From the NCBI GenBank assembly GCA_024508675.1, contig JANINQ010000015.1, forward strand, positions 87,710-151,709: a stretch of 64,000 nt of DNA. The letters are read 5' to 3'. The notes under the pieces are model-generated. The model did not search any database. It had not been told where the DNA came from and saw nothing but the letters and a program-made list of their open reading frames with translations. Source of the DNA: Afipia sp. Lineage in GTDB: Bacteria; Pseudomonadota; Alphaproteobacteria; Rhizobiales; Xanthobacteraceae. The translations under genes were made by a program, and so were the position numbers. The first letter of the stretch is position 1; every line of letters starts with the position of its first letter. Positions 56,061 through 64,000 of the stretch are shown in pieces.

Positions 56061-56582
56061 TCAGGTCACCGGATTATAGGTCGGGCCGCGCTTGGCGGCG
56101 GTGAGCGCGGCCTGCAAGGCGCTGGCGAAACTTGCCTTCTCATCCGGTCCAAGGAACCCGCCGACGGAGACGTGCCGGCCGCGCGACACCAGATAAAGCT
56201 TCTCGATGCCGAACTCTTCATGTTCCTCGCGCACAAGCCGGACCCACATCGGATTGAGTGTCCATTCCATCGCATGGCCCCGGTGGCTGACGCGACGGAC
56301 GCGGATTTCGTAGGGTGTGACCAGAACATCCTCGGTGGCTGCGGCGCGGCGGAAGTTGAGCTTGAACGCCCAGTAGATCAGCAGGACATCGAGTCCGAAG
56401 AAGCCGAACACCGGCCAGGCACCCATCAGCAGGAACGCGAGGCCCGCCGCGAAACTGACGATGGTGACAAAGACCATCAGCGCGATGAAGCCGCTGCGGC
56501 TGAGCGAGCGATGCGGTGTCAGCCGCGCGCTGAACAGCGGCGTTTCGGCGATCTGGCGGGGATCGAAATCATTGTCGCTCAT
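56061..56582 (-). CDS. DUF2244 membrane protein
   Basis: A 173-aa protein with two adjacent membrane segments (FIALMVFVTIVSFAAGLAFLLMG and VFGFFGLDVLLIYWAFKLNF) followed by a soluble part (EIRVRRVSHRGHAMEWTLNPMWVRL ... VSVGGFLGPDEKASFASALQAAL). This matches DUF2244, whose function is unknown. ATG 56582 starts the family N-terminus (MSDNDFDP); the long open frame upstream is antisense to nth. It is divergent from nth with 81 bp between the starts. Confidence 0.87.
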   Translation of the reverse strand: MSDNDFDPRQIAETPLFSARLTPHRSLSRSGFIALMVFVTIVSFAAGLAFLLMGAWPVFGFFGLDVLLIYWAFKLNFRRAAATEDVLVTPYEIRVRRVSHRGHAMEWTLNPMWVRLVREEHEEFGIEKLYLVSRGRHVSVGGFLGPDEKASFASALQAALTAAKRGPTYNPVT

Positions 56583-56663
56583 GGGATCTATCCTAACGCA
56601 TTTCCGGTGCGGTCGCTGCCGAAACCTGTTCCCACATTTCGCGATCATGCCTATACCGGGATC

Positions 56664-57413
56664 ATGGCGAAAAAGGCGATCCCGTCCCGTTCGAAATCCC
56701 AGGCGAAGCGTCCGGCGACACCGGCTCGCAGGGCGGTGAAAGCCAAACTGGCGAAGCAGCAGCCGGCAAAGCCGAAACCCTGGACCGAAGCCGAGGTGGT
56801 TGAGGCGTTCAGCCGTTTCCAGCGCGCCAATCCCGAGCCCAAGGGTGAGCTGGAACATCTCAATCCCTACACGCTGCTGGTGGCGGTGGCGCTGTCGGCG
56901 CAGGCCACCGATGTTGGCGTCAACAGAGCGACGCGGCATCTGTTTCCTGTTGCGGACACGCCGGAGAAAATGGTGGCGATCGGCGAAGAGAAGCTGCGCG
57001 ACTATATCAAGACCATCGGTCTTTACCGGACCAAGGCGAAGAACGTCATCGCCCTTTCAGAGCAGTTGATCGTGCTTCATGGCAGCGAGGTGCCGCGCGA
57101 CCGTGCTGCGCTGGAGGCATTGCCCGGCGTCGGACGCAAGACCGCGAATGTGGTCCTGAACATCGCCTTCGGCGAGCCGACCATCGCGGTGGACACCCAT
57201 CTGTTTCGCGTCGGCAACCGCACGGGACTGGCGCCCGGCAAGACGCCGCTGGCGGTCGAGCTTGGACTGCTTGAGATCGTGCCGCCGCAGTTCGCGCGCC
57301 ACGCGCATCACTGGCTGATCCTGCACGGACGCTACACCTGCATCGCGCGCAAGCCGCGCTGCGAGGTTTGCATCATCAACGATCTGTGCCGCTGGCCGGA
57401 GAAGACGGTGTGA
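56664..57413 (+). CDS. nth: Endonuclease III
   Basis: A 249-aa bifunctional DNA glycosylase/AP lyase that removes oxidised pyrimidines. The helix-hairpin-helix is LPGVGRKTANVVLN with catalytic Lys159, Asp177 is in AVDTHLFRV, and the 4Fe-4S cluster loop is CIARKPRCEVCIINDLC. There is an unusual basic N-terminal extension of ~40 residues (KKAIPSRSKSQAKRPATPAR...), common in Rhizobiales. ATG 56664 is the chosen start. It converges on the CysZ-like gene, with a repeat between. Confidence 0.96.
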   Translation: MAKKAIPSRSKSQAKRPATPARRAVKAKLAKQQPAKPKPWTEAEVVEAFSRFQRANPEPKGELEHLNPYTLLVAVALSAQATDVGVNRATRHLFPVADTPEKMVAIGEEKLRDYIKTIGLYRTKAKNVIALSEQLIVLHGSEVPRDRAALEALPGVGRKTANVVLNIAFGEPTIAVDTHLFRVGNRTGLAPGKTPLAVELGLLEIVPPQFARHAHHWLILHGRYTCIARKPRCEVCIINDLCRWPEKTV

Positions 57414-57419
57414 TCTTTA

Positions 57420-57540
57420 CCTCTCCCCGCGCGCGGGGAGAGGTCGGATCGTGAAATGGTCCGGGTGAGGGGCATCTCATAAATCGCTCGAATCAGCCCC
57501 TCACCCCGACCCTCTCCCCGTAAGAACGGGGCGAGGGAGA
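57420..57540. repeat. Interspersed palindromic repeat between nth and the CysZ-like gene
   Basis: Three stacked palindromes: CCTCTCCCCGCG/CGCGGGGAGAGG (57420-57443), GGGTGAGGGGC pairing with GCCCCTCACCC around 57463-57507, and CCTCTCCCCG ... CGGGGCGAGGG (57511-57537). This is a fourth sequence family in the window. It may also terminate both convergent genes. Confidence 0.85.
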
Positions 57541-57546
57541 AGAGGT

Positions 57547-58299
57547 TCACACGCTCGGCACACTCGTCCGGCGCATCGGCTCCAGCAGTTCAGGCCGCGG
57601 GCCGGACAGCCGCTTGTGCATATGGACCATGAAGGCCATGCCGAACAGCGGCGTCGCCAGATTCACAATCGGGATCGACACGAAGGCCGCGATGAACAGT
57701 CCCGCTGTGAACACGGTGGCGCTGTTCTGTTTGCGCAGCAACTTGGCTTCTTCCGGCGTGCGGAAGCGCATCGCGGCGAGTTCGAAATACTCGCGGCCGA
57801 GCAGCCATGCGGTGGCGATGAAGAACACGATGAAGCCCGCGCCGGCGATCAGCACGAAGGGCAGCGCAATGATGTAGACCAGCACGGTGAGCAGCGCCGT
57901 CTTGGTGCCTTCGGTGATGGCGAGGCCGATCGGCAGCGCCTTGCCGGGCATCTCTGCGGGATAATGCTCGCGCTCGACAATGTCGGCGACATCATCGACG
58001 AACACGCTGGCAACCAGCGAAGTGATCGCGGGCATCAGGAATACCGCACCGACCACGATTCCGAGCCCGGCCGCGATCGAGACGATCCATGAAATGATCG
58101 TAATGAGGGTGTGGTAGTCGGAGCCGGCCATGGTCTCGGCCCAGACCTCACCCGATCCGGCGAGCCAGCTCAGGAGCCGCTGCAGGCCTAAGGCGGTCAC
58201 GACAATCAACGCCAAGGCAACGCCGACCGACTTCCACAAAATGGCGCGCATCGGTGGCGACAGGATCTGGGACAGCGCCTTGGTGGCGGCGTCGAGCAT
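57547..58299 (-). CDS. CysZ/EI24-like inner-membrane protein
   Basis: A 250-aa protein with four to six hydrophobic segments (SVGVALALIVVTALGLQRLLSWL; IISWIVSIAAGLGIVVGAVFLMPAITSLVASVFVDDVADIVE; LLTVLVYIIALPFVLIAGAGFIVFFIATAWLLGREYFELAAMRF; NSATVFTAGLFIAAFVSIPIVNLATPLFGMAFM). The pattern fits the EI24/CysZ family, which includes a sulfate transporter, but no sulfur genes are nearby, so the substrate is open. GAGGAAGG before ATG 58299 fixes the start. Confidence 0.82.
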   Translation of the reverse strand: MLDAATKALSQILSPPMRAILWKSVGVALALIVVTALGLQRLLSWLAGSGEVWAETMAGSDYHTLITIISWIVSIAAGLGIVVGAVFLMPAITSLVASVFVDDVADIVEREHYPAEMPGKALPIGLAITEGTKTALLTVLVYIIALPFVLIAGAGFIVFFIATAWLLGREYFELAAMRFRTPEEAKLLRKQNSATVFTAGLFIAAFVSIPIVNLATPLFGMAFMVHMHKRLSGPRPELLEPMRRTSVPSV

Positions 58300-58365
58300 G
58301 GGCCTTCCTCCATAAAATCTGGCGACAGTTATGTATGGGGAAGGTGTCTGGCAAGTGGCAACTTC

Positions 58366-58446
58366 GTCATTGCGAGCGAAGCGAAGCAATCCATGCCAAA
58401 GTGAAGAAGCTGGATTGCTTCGTCGCAAGTGCGACTCGTAAGGACG
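58366..58446. repeat. Interspersed palindromic repeat, CysZ-like / YiiX-like spacer
   Basis: An 81-bp relative of 52162-52277: GTCATTGCGAGCGAAGCGAA then GCAATCCATGCC..AAGCTGGATTGCTTCGTCGC. The right end has diverged, so only the central GAAGCAATCC / GGATTGCTTC arms pair well. Confidence 0.75.
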
Positions 58447-58488
58447 GCATCGCGGAGCTATCCGCTCCGTTCCAGATCGGAGTCCGGT

Positions 58489-59373
58489 TCAGGCGGCATA
58501 TTCACGCGATGGTTCGCGTTCCGCTTCATCCTGCTCACACGCCGCAACAGGCGCGAGCGGTGCCTCTGGCGTTTCGAAGATTCCCTCTGGAAAGGGATCG
58601 GTGTCGTCCGCCACCTCCGGGGACGGCTTGGTCGTGTCGGCCCAGTGCAGGGCCGTGTAGTCGAAGCCGCGGACGATGGTCGGCTTCACGATTTCAAAAT
58701 AGGGCGAGATGTCGAAGTCGCGCGGCATATAGAGCGAGGAATCGCGGATGTGCAGAATCTCGCGCCGCGCCTGACGGCTCGCTGCCTGTGTGATTTTCGG
58801 CAGGATCGGATAGCGCACCGCGCCGAACGCCTGCGCGATCAGCGCCGAGCAGATGATCTTGGTCGGATCGCCCGAGCCCAGCGAGATCATGCGCCGCCGC
58901 CACCGCTGCGGGATCGGCAGCGGGATGAGAAAGCGCATCAGGTCCAGAATGTTCTTGGTGTCGTAGCCGAAGCCGATGCGGTTGATGGCATAGCGGCACA
59001 CCGTGGTGCGGTCCTCGTAGGACAGCCCGACCGGACGGCAGATGCGGGTGTGATAGGAATAGTATTTCGAGAGCGGCGCGGAGGTGACGCCTTCGCCGAT
59101 ATTGGCCTCGATCAGCACATGCTGCTCGCCGTCGGGCTCAATCGCGCCATCGACCGGGCCGACATAGAGTGCCGCATGCGACCATGTCGATTGGGTGAGG
59201 TACTTGATGATGCCGGACACACGGTTGTTGCCTTCGACCAGCAGCACGTCGCCGGGCTCGATCAGTCCGCGCAGCCGCTCCGGATCGCTGGGCGTGAACG
59301 GCTCATAGCCCGGAACCTCTTTCTGGAGGTAACCGGCAATGATCTTGCCGACGGTATCGAGTACGAAGCCCAT
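58489..59373 (-). CDS. YiiX-like NlpC/P60-superfamily hydrolase
   Basis: A 294-aa protein. The permuted papain-like fold is indicated by EPGDVLLVEGNNRVSGIIKYLTQSTWSHAALYVG (His66) and TKIICSALIAQAFGA (Cys175), the circularly permuted His-then-Cys order of YiiX/YaeF-type enzymes. The last ~60 residues are acidic and Pro-rich. No signal peptide is seen, so a cytoplasmic or membrane-side location is likely. These enzymes are thought to cleave peptides or acyl-amide bonds; the substrate is unknown. The gene starts next to the twin hairpins. Confidence 0.8.
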   Translation of the reverse strand: MGFVLDTVGKIIAGYLQKEVPGYEPFTPSDPERLRGLIEPGDVLLVEGNNRVSGIIKYLTQSTWSHAALYVGPVDGAIEPDGEQHVLIEANIGEGVTSAPLSKYYSYHTRICRPVGLSYEDRTTVCRYAINRIGFGYDTKNILDLMRFLIPLPIPQRWRRRMISLGSGDPTKIICSALIAQAFGAVRYPILPKITQAASRQARREILHIRDSSLYMPRDFDISPYFEIVKPTIVRGFDYTALHWADTTKPSPEVADDTDPFPEGIFETPEAPLAPVAACEQDEAEREPSREYAA

Positions 59374-59419
59374 GGGTTCTTCCCCCCGAGCGGCGCATTC
59401 CGGCCGCTTTCTTGTTGAT

Positions 59420-59494
59420 CTGGTGTCCCGTATTCGACGTTCGCCTTACCTTGCAGCCCCTCCCGAGCGAACGTCGAATACGAAAGGACACCAG
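59420..59494. repeat. Long hairpin element A
   Basis: Left side: CTGGTGTCC (59420-59428) joined directly to CGTATTCGACGTTCG (59429-59443). Right side: CGAACGTCGAATACG (59468-59482), AAA, then GGACACCAG (59486-59494). All 24 stem pairs are perfect apart from the one-sided AAA bulge. The loop is 24 nt. Confidence 0.9.
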
Positions 59495-59508
59495 GAAACT
59501 ATAATTCT

Positions 59509-59580
59509 GGTGATCCTTTGGTTCTGACATTCGTAAAAGGGTCAGCGAAGAATACGTACGAATGTCAGAACCGGATCACC
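59509..59580. repeat. Long hairpin element B
   Basis: Left side: GGTGATCC (59509-59516), TTT, GGTTCTGACATTCGTA (59520-59535). Right side: TACGAATGTCAGAACC (59557-59572) joined directly to GGATCACC (59573-59580). All 24 stem pairs are perfect apart from the one-sided TTT bulge, which mirrors the AAA bulge of element A. The loop is 21 nt. Confidence 0.9.
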
Positions 59581-59724
59581 ACTTTGGTCGAAAGCAATTT
59601 CAATTTAGTTCATGCGTCAAGAGCGTCGCTCATCAAAGATTCACCATGACCGTTGCCGGAAGCCTTATGATACGGCAATTTCGCTGCGCACCACCGTTTT
59701 TGGTCGAATTCTGGAAACCATGAC

Positions 59725-61164
59725 ATGACAATTACCCGGCGTGACCTTTTGGCCGGCTCGGCAGCGATGATGGCATCGATGTCGATGCCGCGCGCATTCG
59801 CCGCGCCCCTGCCACGCGATGCCGAGGTTGTTGTGATCGGCGCGGGTGCCGCAGGCATCGCAGCTGCGCGCCGCATTGCCGGAGCGGGCCGCAAGGTTCT
59901 GGTGATCGAGGCTGCATCTGCCATCGGTGGACGGTGTGCCACGGATACGACCTCGTTCGATGCACCGTTCGATCGTGGCGCACGCTGGCTCTACAATCCG
60001 GACAGCAGCCCGATTGCGAAGCTGGCGCGCGGTGTCGGCATGGACATGCTTCCCGCGCCGCGCGGCCAGCGTATCCGGATCGGGCGGCGCAATGCGCGCG
60101 CGGGCGAAGCCGAGGATTTCCTCGCGACTCTGGTGCGCGCCAACCGCGCCATCGGCGATGCCGTGCGCGGAAAAGCCGACATGCCCGCGGCGGCCGGATT
60201 GCCGAAGGATCTCGGTGTCTGGGCCGGAACGACGGACTTTCTTCTCGGCGCACAGCCGACCGGCCGGGATCTGAAGGATCTCTCCGCGCTCGATCTCACA
60301 ACGATGGCGCAGCGCGATGCGCCGCTGGCCTGCCGTCAGGGTCTCGGCGCGCTGATTGCGAAGCTCGGCGATGGTCTACCCGTTGTGCTGTCCACGCCGG
60401 TGACGCGCATCGCCTGGAGCGGCAAGGATGCGCAGGTCGAAACCTCTGCGGGCACCGTCACCGCGAAGGCCGTGATTCTCACGGCGTCCCCCAATGCGCT
60501 GCTGTCGGGCAGGATCAGGTTTGCGCCCGAATTGCCGAAGCGCCAGCAGGAGGCCGCATCGAAACTCCTGCTCGGCAGTTACGATCACATCGCGCTTGAA
60601 CTGCCGGGCAACCCGCTCGGCCTGTCGCGTGATGACATTGTGATCGAGCAGAGCGCCGACCGCGCGACCGGCTTCCTGCTCGCCAATCTCGGCGGCTCGT
60701 CGCTGTGTCAGGTCGATGTCGCCGGATCGTTCGGCGCGGAACTGTCCGCGAAGGGCGAAGCCGCGATGGTGGCGTTCGCGACCGACTGGCTGACCAAACT
60801 GTTCGGTTCCGACGTCAAGGCCGTTGCGAAGCGCACCACCGCGACGCGCTGGAACGACATGCCTTATGTGTTCGGCGCGATGTCGGCAGCATCGCCGGGC
60901 GGTCAGCCCGCCCGGAAGGTTCTGATGGAGCCGATGGGAAGCGTGTTCTTTGCGGGCGATGCCACGCACGAAACCCAGTGGGGTACGGTGGGCGGTGCAT
61001 GGGAGTCCGGCGAGCGCGCCGCGGATGCGGCGCTGCGCAAGATCGGCGCGCTCAGGGATGCGCCGATGGCCGAGACGCCGGCGAAGAAGAAGCGCGCGCC
61101 CGCCCGCGCGGCAGCAGAGCCGCCGCCTTCAGGCTCCCGCGGCATTCTCTGGCCGCGGAATTGA
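59725..61164 (+). CDS. Tat-exported flavin-containing amine oxidase
   Basis: A 479-aa FAD protein. The N-terminus TITRRDLLAGSAAMMASMSM is a twin-arginine signal (R5, R6). The dinucleotide fold VVVIGAGAAGIAAARRI (~35-51) is followed by EAASAIGGRCATD (amine-oxidase GGR motif) and DRGARWLY. The C-terminal FAD motif is VFFAGDATHETQWGTVGGAWESGERAA. The last ~40 residues are Lys/Ala/Pro-rich. Monoamine oxidase-type enzymes oxidise amines with release of H2O2; the substrate is unknown. Folded cofactor-bearing export through Tat fits an FAD enzyme. Confidence 0.9.
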   Translation: MTITRRDLLAGSAAMMASMSMPRAFAAPLPRDAEVVVIGAGAAGIAAARRIAGAGRKVLVIEAASAIGGRCATDTTSFDAPFDRGARWLYNPDSSPIAKLARGVGMDMLPAPRGQRIRIGRRNARAGEAEDFLATLVRANRAIGDAVRGKADMPAAAGLPKDLGVWAGTTDFLLGAQPTGRDLKDLSALDLTTMAQRDAPLACRQGLGALIAKLGDGLPVVLSTPVTRIAWSGKDAQVETSAGTVTAKAVILTASPNALLSGRIRFAPELPKRQQEAASKLLLGSYDHIALELPGNPLGLSRDDIVIEQSADRATGFLLANLGGSSLCQVDVAGSFGAELSAKGEAAMVAFATDWLTKLFGSDVKAVAKRTTATRWNDMPYVFGAMSAASPGGQPARKVLMEPMGSVFFAGDATHETQWGTVGGAWESGERAADAALRKIGALRDAPMAETPAKKKRAPARAAAEPPPSGSRGILWPRN

Positions 61165-61185
61165 TGTTGGAATTCGGTTGTTTGC

Positions 61186-61306
61186 GTCGTCCCGGCGAAA
61201 GCCGGGACCCATAACCACAACTCTCCGTAATCGATGCGGAATGGTTGAACGGTTCTTTGCAACAATATCGACAGGGATGATGGGTCCCGGCCTTCGCCGG
61301 GACGAC
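61186..61306. repeat. Interspersed palindromic repeat between the amine oxidase and pheT
   Basis: A 121-bp element, GTCGTCCCGGCGAAAGCCGG at the left and CCGGCCTTCGCCGGGACGAC at the right, same family as 54928-55060. It lies between convergent stop codons. Confidence 0.9.
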
Positions 61307-61320
61307 ACATCATATGTTTC

Positions 61321-64000
<2,680 letters not shown>

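Larger units (their letters stand above)
59374..59724. other. Divergent intergenic region holding twin long hairpins
   Basis: A 351-bp gap between the divergent YiiX-like and amine-oxidase genes. Most of its middle is two long inverted repeats (59420-59494 and 59509-59580). Promoters for both genes must lie around them. No gene is visible. Confidence 0.6.

Overview
This 64 kb window reads as a high-GC alphaproteobacterial chromosome of the Bradyrhizobiaceae/Nitrobacteraceae type (Bradyrhizobium, Rhodopseudomonas, Nitrobacter, Afipia or Oligotropha relatives). The gene order supports this: holA-parB-parA-rsmG-mnmG-mnmE-rho-hemJ, then ppsR-maf-coaE-dnaQ, secB/Tim44, hslU-UPF0314-hslV, a hisB-H-A-F-E block, hrcA-grpE-dnaK-dnaJ-pmtA and pheST. 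GANTC sites, perfect parS sites and a CtrA-type box fit the same group. The species cannot be named from the sequence. Almost all genes are core genes.

Layout. (1) 1-9474: replication-origin neighbourhood. It holds the end of lptE, holA, the parAB partition genes, the rsmG-mnmG-mnmE translation-fidelity block, rho and hemJ. Three perfect parS sites lie here, one inside rsmG and two between mnmG and mnmE. (2) 9475-10007: a 533 bp gene-free stretch with AT-rich DNA, GANTC sites and DnaA-box-like 9-mers, the likely chromosomal origin oriC. The hemE gene often found beside it is not here. (3) 10008-24266: ppsR-maf-coaE-dnaQ, secB/Tim44-like, mltA-smr, hslVU, the histidine genes and coaA. (4) 24270-35483: a more variable part with an OlsB-like acyltransferase, a hybrid histidine kinase, ComM, exported hypothetical proteins, a Tat-exported metallo-beta-lactamase-fold protein, a PAS-like protein and a TonB-dependent receptor. 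(5) 35614-42088: gshB, yraN, rsmI, an LpoA-like lipoprotein, hemW, rdgB and rph. (6) 42089-43311: a small lower-GC cassette, wedged between rph and hrcA, coding for a 64-aa protein and a Fic-domain protein. (7) 43312-50335: hrcA-grpE, dnaK-dnaJ and pmtA. (8) 50423-64000: pyrF, dapB, gpmA, an Ada-like protein, nth, a CysZ-like protein, a YiiX-like protein, a flavin amine oxidase, pheT and the end of pheS.

How the genes work together: parAB, the parS sites and the putative oriC form the replication and segregation centre. rsmG, mnmG and mnmE modify rRNA and tRNA. hrcA, grpE, dnaK, dnaJ and hslVU are the heat-shock and proteostasis set, with a strong RpoH-type promoter before dnaK. hisB, H, A, F and E make histidine.

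Intergenic regions are rich in interspersed palindromic elements of at least five sequence families. Two outsized tandem hairpins lie between the YiiX-like gene and the amine oxidase. The signals I consider most worth following are the Fic cassette with its nested inverted repeats, the 12-bp inverted repeat that overlaps the ribosome binding site of the TonB receptor, the twin hairpins at 59420-59580, and the parS/oriC layout.
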